The notes under the pieces were generated by a model that saw nothing but the letters and a program-made list of their open reading frames with translations, had not been told where the DNA came from and did no database searches. The translations under genes and the position numbers were made by a program. Below, in pieces: positions 27,020-34,784 of a stretch of DNA of 64,000 nt (within the stretch, counting starts at the first letter, position 1; each line of letters starts with the position of its first letter). Source of the DNA: Candidatus Caccopulliclostridium gallistercoris (GTDB taxonomy: Bacteria > Bacillota > Clostridia > Christensenellales > UBA1242); assembly GCA_018713725.1 (NCBI GenBank), contig DVOJ01000003.1, positions 1-64,000 of the forward strand, in the 5' to 3' direction.

Positions 27020-28498
27020 ATGGAAACATACAAAATATATGAAGATATAAAGGAAAGAACTAATGGCGACGTTTACGTAGGCGTTGTAGGGCCGGTTAGA
27101 TGTGGTAAATCTACGTTTATAACAAAGTTCATGCAGAGCTTAGTTGTGCCAAATATAAAGAATAAACATGTCAAAGAACGCGCCATAGACGAACTCCCAC
27201 AAAGTGCAGAAGGTAAAACTATCATGACAACGCAGCCCAAATTCGTACCCAACGAAGCAATTAAAATTAGCGTTGCGGGCAACGTAGACATGAAGGTTAG
27301 AATGATAGATTGCGTTGGATATTTAGTAGAAGGCGCAATGGGACACGAAGAAGAAGATAGACCACGTTTTGTTAAAACTCCGTGGAGTGAAGAAGAAATT
27401 CCTTTTGAAGAAGCCGCAGAAATGGGTACTAAGAAGGTGATAGAAGACCATTCAACAATTGGCGTAGTTTTAACAACAGACGGAAGCTTTACAGGCATAC
27501 CAAGAGAAAACTATGTTGAAGCAGAAGAAAGGGTAGTTTCTGAATTAAAGGTTCAAAATAAACCCTTTGTTATAGTGCTCAACACGGAAAACCCAGATAG
27601 CGAAGACACAAAAAAACTTAAAGATAACCTAGAAAAGAAATATGAAGTTCCCGTGCTTCCAATAGACGTAATAGACTTAAAAGAACAGGATATAGACGAA
27701 ATATTTGAAAAGATACTTCTTGAATTTCCAATAAAATCCTTAAAAGTTAAAATGCCAGAGTGGCTTCAAGCTCTTCCTTACGACGACCCAATTATTACTA
27801 GCATAATTTCAGAAATTAAAAAGTTCGGTGAAGATGTAACTAAAATTGGTCAAATAGATAAAACAACGGTTGCGTTTGCCCAAGACGAAAACTTTAATCC
27901 TGTATCCGTTGGCAGCATAAAAATGGGCGAAGGCTGTGTTTACTTTGACGTTGAACCCAAGCAGCAACTTTTCTATAAAGTGCTATCTAACCAGTGTGGT
28001 ACTGAAATTAAGGACGACTATGAACTTGTTAGTTACATTAAAGACCTAGCGCACGCTAAACGTGAGTACGATAAACTTGAAGAAGCGCTTCGCGAAGTAG
28101 AAGAAACAGGCTATGGAATTGTCAACCCTACCATTGAAGATATGACTCTTGAAGACCCACAAATTGTTAAACAGGGCTCACGTTTTGGGGTTAAGCTTCG
28201 CGCGTCAGCTCCAAGCCTTCACATAATGCGTGTAGATGTTGAAACAGAAGTTAGCCCGCTTGTTGGAACAGAGCAGCAGGGCAAAGACCTTGTGCAATAT
28301 CTTACAACAGAATTTGAAAATAATCCTGAAACAATTTGGGAAACAAAGATGTTTGGAAGAACTCTTCATTCTATGGTATCGGACGGCATTCATTCAAAAC
28401 TAACGCTAATGCCAATGGAAGCACAGCGTAAAATGAGAAAGACGTTAAGTAGAATTGTAAACGAAGGTAAGGGCGGAATAATCTGCATATTATTATAA
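27020..28498 (+). CDS. spoIVA: Stage IV sporulation protein A (SpoIVA)
   Basis: A 492-aa ATPase that polymerises on the forespore surface as the basement layer of the spore coat. The Walker A motif GPVRCGKST is at about residues 24-32. The sensor-threonine region follows in the YLVEGAMGHEEEDRPR segment. The C-terminus (GKGGIICILL) is the conserved SpoVM-dependent localisation end. Length is canonical. The SD site is aaaggggg. It would be expressed under sigma-E, encoded in this window. Confidence 0.97.
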   Translation: METYKIYEDIKERTNGDVYVGVVGPVRCGKSTFITKFMQSLVVPNIKNKHVKERAIDELPQSAEGKTIMTTQPKFVPNEAIKISVAGNVDMKVRMIDCVGYLVEGAMGHEEEDRPRFVKTPWSEEEIPFEEAAEMGTKKVIEDHSTIGVVLTTDGSFTGIPRENYVEAEERVVSELKVQNKPFVIVLNTENPDSEDTKKLKDNLEKKYEVPVLPIDVIDLKEQDIDEIFEKILLEFPIKSLKVKMPEWLQALPYDDPIITSIISEIKKFGEDVTKIGQIDKTTVAFAQDENFNPVSVGSIKMGEGCVYFDVEPKQQLFYKVLSNQCGTEIKDDYELVSYIKDLAHAKREYDKLEEALREVEETGYGIVNPTIEDMTLEDPQIVKQGSRFGVKLRASAPSLHIMRVDVETEVSPLVGTEQQGKDLVQYLTTEFENNPETIWETKMFGRTLHSMVSDGIHSKLTLMPMEAQRKMRKTLSRIVNEGKGGIICILL

Positions 28499-28499
28499 G

Positions 28500-28538
28500 A
28501 AAAATCTCATTTGGGAATACACCCAAATGAGATTTTTT
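28500..28538. terminator. Bidirectional terminator between spoIVA and the 28537 gene
   Basis: An aaaaatctcatttggg / cccaaatgagattttt stem around a short loop lies between convergent genes and overlaps the stop region of the minus-strand gene. Confidence 0.9.
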
Positions 28539-29280
28539 ATAATAGTTTTGCTTTTATAAATAAAAAGTAAGGCCTATCATTTTGATATTTATATTTTGGT
28601 TCAAGCTTTATTGCTTCTTCGTCTGCGTAGCTATCTATAAGCTTTTCTATAAAAAAGCCATTTTCTGCTAAGCTATTTATAATTACGCTAAAATTTCTAT
28701 GGTATTTTATAACACCGTCCACATTCCAACGTACGCTTCTTTTGCCAATGTTATTGTAGTCGCTTAAAAGATAGTATCTTTTTCCTTCAATATCAATTTT
28801 TTTATCAATATTTTTGTTTTGTGGCGGCATAAAGGCCGTTTCTACTGGATGTTCTTGGGAAAAGATTAAATATCCGCCGGGAACTAGCAAATTTTTAATA
28901 TCTTTTATTAGTTTTGAAAAATCTTCTACATAGTGAAAGGCTAGGGAACTTAAAACAAAGTCAAATTTTTCATTTATTTCGTTTAGCTTTTCCATAGGTT
29001 TGTTTAAATATGTAATTTTACTATCGCTATTTATTTCTTTGGCTTTTTCTAACATATTTTTAGATATATCCACGCCAACAACTTTTCTAGCGCCGTCTTC
29101 TACTGCAAGCCTGCAAAGGTCGCCAAAACCGCAACCTATATCAAGCACTTTTTTATCCTTAAAATAGGGGATAAGTGACTTAAAAATTGGCTTTTCTATT
29201 AAATTATTTGCGTTTATTTCTTTATCGCGCATTTCTATGTATTCGTTAAAAAATTTTTTGTTATCATAAATATTTTGCAT
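28537..29280 (-). CDS. Class I SAM-dependent methyltransferase
   Basis: ATG at 29278-29280 is preferred because gggagag lies about 7 nt upstream; a longer frame begins at 29349 without support. The 247-aa protein has motif I VLDIGCGFGDLCRLAVEDGA (about 48-67), VVGVDIS, and FDFVLSSLAFHYVED (about 108-122), typical of small-molecule methyltransferases. Its substrate cannot be told. It is followed by no other gene on this strand. Confidence 0.8.
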   Translation of the reverse strand: MQNIYDNKKFFNEYIEMRDKEINANNLIEKPIFKSLIPYFKDKKVLDIGCGFGDLCRLAVEDGARKVVGVDISKNMLEKAKEINSDSKITYLNKPMEKLNEINEKFDFVLSSLAFHYVEDFSKLIKDIKNLLVPGGYLIFSQEHPVETAFMPPQNKNIDKKIDIEGKRYYLLSDYNNIGKRSVRWNVDGVIKYHRNFSVIINSLAENGFFIEKLIDSYADEEAIKLEPKYKYQNDRPYFLFIKAKLL

Positions 29281-29320
29281 AAAGCTCTCCCAAAAAAATT
29301 GTGGCAAAGAGCAGCCACAA

Positions 29321-29758
29321 TTAAAATCCAAAAAATTCGCGTGTTTCAATTCCTTCTTTATTCGCGGATTTTTTCTTTTCCTTGTTATATCCTTTTACAA
29401 GTTTCTCTTCCGATTTAATAAAGTATGCAGCAGGGTACTGATTACCGTAACTTTTAAGCTTTTTAAAGTATGCAAAATGTTCGTCTTTTAAGCATAAAAG
29501 CCTTACGTCTGGCTGTGCGTCGGAAATTTTCCCTTTAATTATTTCGTCTAAGGAGCACGTTTGCACAGTTTTACTTTTATTATTTTCGTCAAGTATTTTA
29601 ACAATAGGGGATACAAATTCCACGTCGGAAAGGTATTTTATTCTTTTACTAGTTAAAAATCTAATTTTGTTTCTATTGTTATTATAAACGCATAATCTTG
29701 GCTCGTTATTTTCAAAGGCTAAATAAAGTTCTCTAAAATCCAATTTAAAAATGTTCAT
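29321..29758 (-). CDS. Hypothetical protein, basic C-terminus
   Basis: A 145-aa product from ATG 29756-29758 (gcgagg upstream). It has no signal peptide or membrane span. The C-terminal 30 residues are Lys/Glu-rich (KGYNKEKKKSANKEG). It lies 40 bp upstream of the methyltransferase gene and may be cotranscribed. I do not recognise the family. Confidence 0.55.
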   Translation of the reverse strand: MNIFKLDFRELYLAFENNEPRLCVYNNNRNKIRFLTSKRIKYLSDVEFVSPIVKILDENNKSKTVQTCSLDEIIKGKISDAQPDVRLLCLKDEHFAYFKKLKSYGNQYPAAYFIKSEEKLVKGYNKEKKKSANKEGIETREFFGF

Positions 29759-29900
29759 TTTAAACCTCGCTTTAATTTTATCAAACAAAATATAAAATGT
29801 CAACACGAATAAAAATGTTAAATTAAGCCATATTTTTTTTATTTTTCCTTGACATTATAAACTTCTTATGCTACTATATATTTCGTCACGGAAAAGTCTT

Positions 29901-29974
29901 GCGGGTGTAGCTCAGTGGTAGAGCCCCAGCCTTCCAAGCTGGTTGCGAGGGTCCGATTCCCTTCACCCGCTCCA
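29901..29974 (+). tRNA. tRNA-Gly (TCC)
   Basis: A full cloverleaf with encoded CCA. The acceptor gcgggtg pairs with cacccgc, and the anticodon loop cttccaa gives TCC. It is the first of a four-tRNA block. Confidence 0.95.
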
Positions 29975-29977
29975 TGA

Positions 29978-30054
<77 letters not shown>

Positions 30055-30058
30055 GCAT

Positions 30059-30135
30059 GGTGGATGTAGCTTAGTCGGTAGAGCGCCAGATTGTGGCTCT
30101 GGAGGTCGAGGGTTCGATTCCCTCCATTCACCCCA
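30059..30135 (+). tRNA. tRNA-His (GTG)
   Basis: The anticodon loop ttgtggc gives GTG. The extra G at -1 opposite C73, specific to tRNA-His, is present (ggtggatg / cattcacc). CCA is encoded. Confidence 0.95.
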
Positions 30136-30138
30136 CAA

Positions 30139-30213
30139 TGGGGTGTCGCCAAGCGGTAAGGCATGGGACTCTGACTCCCACATTCCTAGGTTCGAATCCT
30201 AGCACCCCAGCCA
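30139..30213 (+). tRNA. tRNA-Gln (CTG)
   Basis: The acceptor tggggtg pairs with caccccA. The anticodon loop ctctgac gives CTG. CCA is encoded. This ends the first tRNA block; repeats follow. Confidence 0.92.
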
Positions 30214-30308
30214 CCGCTAAAAAGCGCATCTAACAAAGCATTCGCAGGTGGGTAGTGGTCTAATGCGGAAAACGAGGCTGTTAGGTCAAGAGACAAAAAA
30301 TCTTTGTT

Positions 30309-30826
30309 ATTCTTCGAAGCGTTCACTTCGCTAGGGGAGTAACGACCGCGTCGAAACACGCTCCGCTCTAGAAGTTGCTAACCGCAACTATCAAAAAGCT
30401 CCGCGGTTTCTCCTTTCCCCAAAAATCAAAGATTTTCGGGGACCCCGTAAAACGCAAATGGAGTTTGCGTCTGGCCGTATTACTTAAAAATTTGCGGCCA
30501 AAAAGCGAAGCTTTTGAAGCAAAGCTTCAAAACAAGCCCAAAAGGCCGACAAACTAAAAAATCAATGTTACTCTTCGAAGCATTACTTCGCACGAGAGTA
30601 GCGACCGCGTCGAAACACGCTCCGCTCTAGAAGTTGCTAATCGCAACTGTCAAAAAGCTACGCGGTTTCTCCTTTCCCCAAAAATCAAAGATTTTCGGGG
30701 ACCCCGTAAAACGTAAGCGGAGTTTTCGTCTGGCCGTATTACTTAAAAATTTGCGGCCGACAAGCGAAGCTTTTGAAGCAAAGCTTCAAAACAAGCCCAA
30801 AAGGCCGACAAACTAAAAAATCAATG
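30309..30826. repeat. Tandem repeat, two units of 259 bp, between tRNA blocks
   Basis: Unit 1 (about 30309-30567) and unit 2 (about 30568-30826) are nearly identical. For example, ctccgctctagaagttgcta occurs at 30361 and 30620. Each holds the cttcgaag...gagta module, a gcgaccgcgtcgaaacacgc segment, a ccccaaaaatc / gattttcgggg hairpin and a gcggcc...ggccg stem. Short open frames inside (60 aa each) repeat with the DNA and look like chance. The preceding 95 bp (30214-30308) are degenerate relatives. Confidence 0.8.
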
Positions 30827-30979
30827 TTACTCTTCGAAGGAATCACTTCGCACGAGAGTAGCGACCAAGTTCCCAAGCGAAGCTGGAACTTGCATTTGGT
30901 CGCTAAAAGAAATTTTTGTGACCGTTAAGCGAAATTTGACCGAAGGGCAAATGAGCCCGTTAGGTCAACAAAAATTTCT
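30827..30979. repeat. Structured dispersed repeat, copy 3
   Basis: It has the same order as copy 2: the cttcgcacgagagta module, hairpin I agcgaccaa...gttcc (30860-30873) / ggaac...ttggtcgct (30885-30904), and hairpin II agaaatttttgt (30908-30919) / acaaaaatttct (30968-30979). Arm sequences differ from copy 2, but on both sides, so pairing is kept. It lacks the poly-G end; tRNA-Asp begins at the next base. Confidence 0.75.
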
Positions 30980-31056
30980 GGTTCGGTAGTTCAGCTGGTT
31001 AGAACGCTAGCCTGTCACGCTAGAGGTCGTGGGTTCGAGCCCCATCCGAATCGCCA
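30980..31056 (+). tRNA. tRNA-Asp (GTC)
   Basis: The acceptor ggttcgg pairs with ccgaatc. The anticodon loop ctgtcac gives GTC. CCA is encoded. A small hairpin with a downstream A/T tract (about 31057-31085) and a gcaaattag / ctaatttgc stem (about 31099-31129) follow. Confidence 0.95.
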
Positions 31057-31157
31057 TTGCTTTTTAAAAAAGCAAAAAATTTCACATAACGTGAAAAAAA
31101 GCAAATTAGTGCATTTTAGCGCTAATTTGCGTCATACCCCCTTTTAAAATTTCTTGT

Positions 31158-31233
31158 GCCTCGGTAGCTCAGTCGGTAGAGCAAAGGACTGAAAATCCTT
31201 GTGTCGGTGGTTCGATTCCGCCCCGCGGCACCA
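31158..31233 (+). tRNA. tRNA-Phe (GAA)
   Basis: The acceptor gcctcgg pairs with ccgcggc with one mismatch. The anticodon loop ctgaaaa gives GAA. CCA is encoded. Confidence 0.92.
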
Positions 31234-31308
31234 GCTGGTGTGGCTCAACGGTAGAGCAATTGATTTGTAATCAATGGGTTGTAGGTTCGATTCCTATCAC
31301 CAGCTCCA
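31234..31308 (+). tRNA. tRNA-Thr (TGT)
   Basis: The acceptor gctggtg pairs with caccagc. The anticodon loop tttgtaa gives TGT. CCA is encoded and abuts tRNA-Phe. Confidence 0.95.
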
Positions 31309-31310
31309 GA

Positions 31311-31396
31311 GGGTAGGTTGCAGAGCGGTCAAATGCTACGGACTGTAAATCCGTCGTCTCAGGACTTCGATGGTTCGAATCCATCCCTGCCCACCA
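31311..31396 (+). tRNA. tRNA-Tyr (GTA), integration site of the prophage
   Basis: The acceptor gggtagg pairs with cctgccc. It has a long variable arm, as expected for bacterial tRNA-Tyr. The anticodon is GTA (31345-31347) and CCA is encoded. From base 31343 (anticodon loop) to its 3' end it is identical to 43126-43179, so the element has used the 3' half of this gene as its attachment site and left it intact. Confidence 0.95.
31343..31396. other. attL core (54 bp, in tRNA-Tyr)
   Basis: This is identical, base for base, to 43126-43179. Identity begins in the anticodon loop (ctgtaaatcc) and ends with the encoded CCA (cccacca). The flanking bases differ on both sides. Confidence 0.92.
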
Positions 31397-31406
31397 TTTA
31401 GGAAGT

Positions 31407-31447
31407 CGTTGTAAGCCTTTAAAATAAAGGTTTACAGCGATTTTTTT
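31407..31447 (+). terminator. Hairpin terminator at the left end of the element
   Basis: A cgttgtaagccttt / aaaggtttacagcg stem with T7. It terminates tRNA-Tyr transcription after integration. The same hairpin recurs at about 43343-43383 in the remnant. Confidence 0.8.
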
Positions 31448-31530
31448 ATTGACACAGTTTTTTCGGACTAAAAACGCAAAGTCGGAAAAAATAAGCCCTA
31501 AAAAATTAAAAAACTGTGTCAAAAACTGTG

Positions 31531-32727
31531 TCAGATTTCATTATAAAAATTATTATATAAAAACCTTATTTTATCAGCTGTTAAATGGAAGTCTATATCG
31601 GTGTAAACATCCTTTGTAAGCTGGGTTCTAGAATGCCCCATTTCTCTAGAAATAATTAAGTCTGGCTTGTTTAAGTAAAAACAATTTGTAGCGAAAGTAT
31701 GCCTACAAGTAACTATACTACCATTAATTTTTAACTCTTTTAAAAAGTTTGAAAATTCTTTGTATACTGTTTCTGAATTGTAATTATGTATAATGTTAAG
31801 ATTATCCATTATAAGTTTTATGGTTGCATTTGTTAATTTAATGTGTTTGCACCTTTTTACTAAGTTTCTACCTTTTAAATTAATAGCTTTTAAAACCTTA
31901 TTATCAAAATCTATATCATTTTCTATGCTTTTAAAATTAAATTCATTTTTTCTTAGTCCGGTAAGAAGATAGATTAAAATAATAGGTTTTAATGGCATTT
32001 TCAAATTTTCTAAAATTAGCTTTTGTTGTTCATATGTGAAAGCTTGTTTTCTATTATTAGATTTTTTAACCTTAACATTCGCGCAGGGGTTAACTTTTAG
32101 TATGCCTTCATTTTGGTAGTATTTTAAAAAAGCGTTTAAATATAATCTTGCCTTTTCTTTACTTCTGTTATCTTCCATTTTGTTAAATGTGTTTATAATT
32201 TCTTGTTTAGTTAATTTATTTATACTAACGTTATGGAAGCGTTCAAGTTTTTTGTAAGCCAAAAGGATATCATTTTTTGTGCCTTCTGTAATAAAGGGCT
32301 CTTTTTCTTGTTTATACCAGGTCATGTATAAATCTTTAAATATATTTTTGGCTTTTTCTTGTTTAGTGTTAAAGGAAGTTGCTTCTTTAATGCTTCTTTC
32401 AATTTTTCCAGGCAATCTTTTTGTGTTTTAGCATAAACAGTTAAAATTTTACCATTAATTTGTTTGCGTCCAATGTAACGCTTATCTATTATTCTATATT
32501 GTATGTTTTTCAATTCTATATCTCCTTTTGGTTTTATAGAATTGACTTTTTTAACATTTTTGACTGAATTTAGTTTTATAACATTGTCTTCTTTTTCATA
32601 AGGAATGTTAAGTGAAGGCGAATTGATAGTTTCTAAAATGCCTTCAATTATTCCAGTAAATTTTTGACTTCTTGTAGAGATGTTCTCTAAAATTTTTTAT
32701 TTCAATTAATCTTTCGTTTAATTTCAT
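31531..32727 (-). pseudogene. Tyrosine recombinase (integrase), reading frame broken
   Basis: The catalytic part (31531-32415) has the core-binding helices and motifs LLTGLRKNEF (Arg I), CRHTFATNCF (Arg II; Val in place of the usual His of HxxR), MGHSRTQLT and the Tyr in VYTDI. The N-terminal arm-binding domain (KNIQYRIIDKRYIGRKQING) is in another frame (32322-32513), open upstream without a stop to about 32695. ATG 32727 (aggggg upstream) begins MKLNERLIEIKN in the first frame again. One plus and one minus shift would restore a roughly 399-aa integrase, a normal length. TTG 32513 with aaaaggag upstream could start a shorter form but still needs one shift near 32380-32415. Confidence 0.7.
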
Positions 32728-32735
32728 ATAACCCC

Positions 32736-33098
32736 CTAAAAATTATCATTGTGCTTGAATTTAGAAATGTCTTCCGCAAGTTCTCTGTCGTTGAGTACAT
32801 CAATGTAGGCAGAAACTCTGTCGCAAATTCTATCATTACAAGCTAGAAGTTTTTCTATAGCTTCTTTTTTTGCTGGGCTAAAATCTTGTTTATTAGCAGA
32901 TTCTTTGTTTGATTGTTCGTTTCCAATCAGATAGTCTACACTAACGTGAAAGAAGTTTGCTAGTTGAATTAGCGTTTCAATATTTATTTGAGTTGTTCCT
33001 AATTCGTATTTGCTGTAGTTGCTTTGAGAAATGTTTATAATTTTTGCCATTTCTGCTTGCGTAAGATTAGCTTTTTGCCTTAATTCTTTAAGTTTCAT
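32736..33098 (-). CDS. XRE-family repressor
   Basis: A 120-aa protein. Residues 1-60 are a Cro/CI-type helix-turn-helix (LRQKANLTQAEMAKIINISQSNYSKYELG). The C-terminal half is short, helical and charged, with no peptidase domain, so induction is probably not by RecA-style self-cleavage. It is divergent from the plus-strand phage genes across a 130-bp control region. SD is gggagg. Confidence 0.88.
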   Translation of the reverse strand: MKLKELRQKANLTQAEMAKIINISQSNYSKYELGTTQINIETLIQLANFFHVSVDYLIGNEQSNKESANKQDFSPAKKEAIEKLLACNDRICDRVSAYIDVLNDRELAEDISKFKHNDNF

Positions 33099-33161
33099 TT
33101 ATTACCTCCCATTATTTTTTACAATATTCTTAAAAAAAATTCAAGAAATAACTAAAAAGAG

Positions 33162-33190
33162 TTGACATTTATTCTTAATATGAATATATT
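33162..33190 (+). promoter_or_regulatory. Consensus promoter of the phage early genes
   Basis: TTGACA (33162-33167), a 17-bp spacer and TATATT (33185-33190). The octamer tattctta occurs at about 33125 and 33170, and tagttaa / ttaacta-like symmetry lies at about 33202. These are candidate repressor sites for the divergent XRE gene. Confidence 0.75.
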
Positions 33191-33231
33191 AATAGTGTAA
33201 TAGTTAAATTATAACTATATTGGGGGTTCTT

Positions 33232-33420
33232 ATGCAAAAGTATCAAGTTGTAACTCAAATTAGTAATGAGAAATTCGACACATTCGAAGAGGCTTCAAAG
33301 GAAGCTAAAAACTTACTAGCTTTAGGTCATATTGTTAAAGTTTTCTTAATTGAAATAGATTTGTATAAAACAACTAGAACGTTATTTATGCGAATGGTAC
33401 CAGGTTCAAACGTTTGCTAA
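33232..33420 (+). CDS. Small phage protein of unknown function
   Basis: A 62-aa product from ATG 33232 (tggggg 5 nt upstream). It is the first gene after the early promoter. A short domain with TFEEASKEAKNLLALGH resembles small two-helix proteins. No known motif. A regulator role is possible from position only. Confidence 0.6.
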   Translation: MQKYQVVTQISNEKFDTFEEASKEAKNLLALGHIVKVFLIEIDLYKTTRTLFMRMVPGSNVC

Positions 33421-33772
33421 AAGGTTGGTGCTTGAGTGAGGTGGGTCAAGGTTAAATGGGCTAGATAACCAGCCAACAAAATGAAACATACTCTAATCAG
33501 AATTGTCGACGTTATTACTATTCTATTCATGAAGTTATTGGCTGCTTCAGCCTCGAAAAGCCAAAATATGCAGGTGCCAGAGTGCAAGTATTTCCTCCTG
33601 GTGCAACTCCAGGAACCTGCACCATTAGAGTGGCAAAAGTTTTATTTTTACCTCCCCAGTTTAAATAAATGCTTGACCCTTTTTAATTAGCCACTCTAAA
33701 CCAAATAGCGGTGCGCAACGCTAGAAGTTTATCAGTACTTTAAAAACTGAAATCTAATAAAGGGAGAAAGGT
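33421..33772. other. Hairpin-rich non-coding region, candidate ssDNA origin or packaging signal
   Basis: Four stems occur in about 165 bp: ttggct / agccaa (33538-33564); tgcaggt / acctgca (33569-33621) enclosing tcctgg / ccagga (33596-33614); and ttagagtggc / gccactctaa (33625-33699). An ATG frame at 33481-33690 has no Shine-Dalgarno site and runs across the hairpins. Filamentous phages keep such clustered hairpins in their intergenic region. Confidence 0.5.
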
Positions 33773-34072
33773 ATGGCGAAAATATATGATATTGTTTCGG
33801 TAAAATATGTTAAGGTTCCTACTGGCGAAAAATATCCTAATGATTACAAACGTACAAATTTAAGAGGAAAACTTAAATATTCTACAACAAAAACTGATCC
33901 AAGAACAATAAATAGCAATTGGGGCTCAGTTCGAAAAAATGCCTATGATTTATCTTCTTCTGGAAATGCATTTGTTAAATGGTCTAAGCCTAAAAGAAAA
34001 TTAGTTAGTGTTACACAAACTTTTCCTGATGGCACCAAAGAAGTAACTTACTATAAGCCTAAAAGGGGGTAA
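33773..34072 (+). CDS. Basic phage protein of unknown function
   Basis: A 99-aa product with SD gggagaaagg. It is rich in Lys, Tyr and Thr, and basic overall (KLKYSTTKTDPRT, KWSKPKRKL, YYKPKRG). It begins a tightly packed set with the next two genes (2-nt and 16-nt gaps). The basic charge fits nucleic-acid binding, but that is inference. Confidence 0.6.
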   Translation: MAKIYDIVSVKYVKVPTGEKYPNDYKRTNLRGKLKYSTTKTDPRTINSNWGSVRKNAYDLSSSGNAFVKWSKPKRKLVSVTQTFPDGTKEVTYYKPKRG

Positions 34073-34074
34073 TT

Positions 34075-34248
34075 ATGGCATCAAATTTTTATTCAAATGC
34101 AAAATCTATTATAGCTCCAGAAAGAGTTAAGCAAGGATATTTTGTAGATAGAAAAATTATTACTTTTAAACATCGTGATTACGATAAGAAAACAACAACA
34201 TATAAAATTGTTGAGCTTATTCCTAAAAAGGGAAAGAAAATTCAATAA
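34075..34248 (+). CDS. Small basic phage protein
   Basis: A 57-aa product from ATG 34075 with aggggg 5 nt upstream. It is Lys-rich with a KKGKKIQ end. Part of the same transcript as its neighbours. Family not recognised. Confidence 0.6.
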   Translation: MASNFYSNAKSIIAPERVKQGYFVDRKIITFKHRDYDKKTTTYKIVELIPKKGKKIQ

Positions 34249-34264
34249 AAGAGGTATTTAAAAA

Positions 34265-34618
34265 ATGGAAAACGAAAAGAAAATAGTAAAAAATTCAAAA
34301 ATAGAATTAGCAGAAAATGAAGTAGCATATTTAGCTGTGTTCTCTGAAGAGCAGCATAGGCAAGGTGTAAGTAAAAGTACAAATAAGCCTTATGATATAG
34401 GTATGATTAACTTAGAATTAGTACTTACTAGAAAAAATAATGAAACAGGCGAGGTTACTCATGAAAAGAAACAACTTTCAGTAACTTGTGATCCTGCAAA
34501 TTTACCAAACGGTACAATTGGCGAATATGAAAAATGTTTTGCAATTTTTGAAGCGCCAGTAGATCCAACGTATAAAGATGCAAAATTCCGTTTTGTAAGA
34601 TTAGAAAAAATTAATTAA
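34265..34618 (+). CDS. Possible phage ssDNA-binding protein (gpV-like position)
   Basis: A 117-aa product with SD agaggt. It is predicted mainly beta-strand (VAYLAVFSEEQHRQG, MINLELVLTRKN, FRFVRLEKIN). Filamentous phages encode a small beta-rich ssDNA-binding protein just ahead of the coat genes, and a terminator follows this gene as in Ff phages. No sequence motif proves it. Confidence 0.4.
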   Translation: MENEKKIVKNSKIELAENEVAYLAVFSEEQHRQGVSKSTNKPYDIGMINLELVLTRKNNETGEVTHEKKQLSVTCDPANLPNGTIGEYEKCFAIFEAPVDPTYKDAKFRFVRLEKIN

Positions 34619-34626
34619 AAGTCGGA

Positions 34627-34657
34627 AAAAGGCTAGCTCAAGGAAACTAGCCTTTTA
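34627..34657 (+). terminator. Rho-independent terminator between early and structural phage genes
   Basis: An aaaaggctag / ctagcctttt stem with a 10-nt loop followed by att and an A/T tract. It separates the ssDNA-binding candidate from the membrane-protein genes. Confidence 0.75.
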
Positions 34658-34673
34658 TTGAAAAAGGTCAAAC

Positions 34674-34766
34674 ATGAAGTTTATTTTAAATACATTGAAA
34701 GTAATATTATTAATAGGTTTAATAATTTTTGTAGTTAAGCTAGGCTCTTGTTTTGGCCTTTTTTAA
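34674..34766 (+). CDS. 30-aa single-span peptide, candidate minor coat protein
   Basis: MKFILNTLKVILLIG begins a 30-residue protein that is almost entirely one membrane span. Ff phage end proteins pVII and pIX are 32-33 residues with the same design. The upstream aaggtc is a weak SD site. It lies 18 bp before the large exported protein gene. Confidence 0.45.
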   Translation: MKFILNTLKVILLIGLIIFVVKLGSCFGLF

Positions 34767-34784
34767 ATTTTAAAAAAGGAAAAT

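Noticed and set aside
30375..30816. Two nearly identical 60-aa plus-strand frames
   Set aside because: They repeat with the 259-bp DNA unit, cross hairpin arms, and lack convincing Shine-Dalgarno sites.
32322..32420. Programmed -1 frameshift in the integrase
   Set aside because: No canonical X XXY YYZ slippery heptamer is in the zero frame, and a second shift upstream is also needed; decay or sequence error is simpler.
33481..33690. 69-aa plus-strand frame in the phage
   Set aside because: There is no ribosome-binding site and the frame runs across several hairpins; treated as non-coding.
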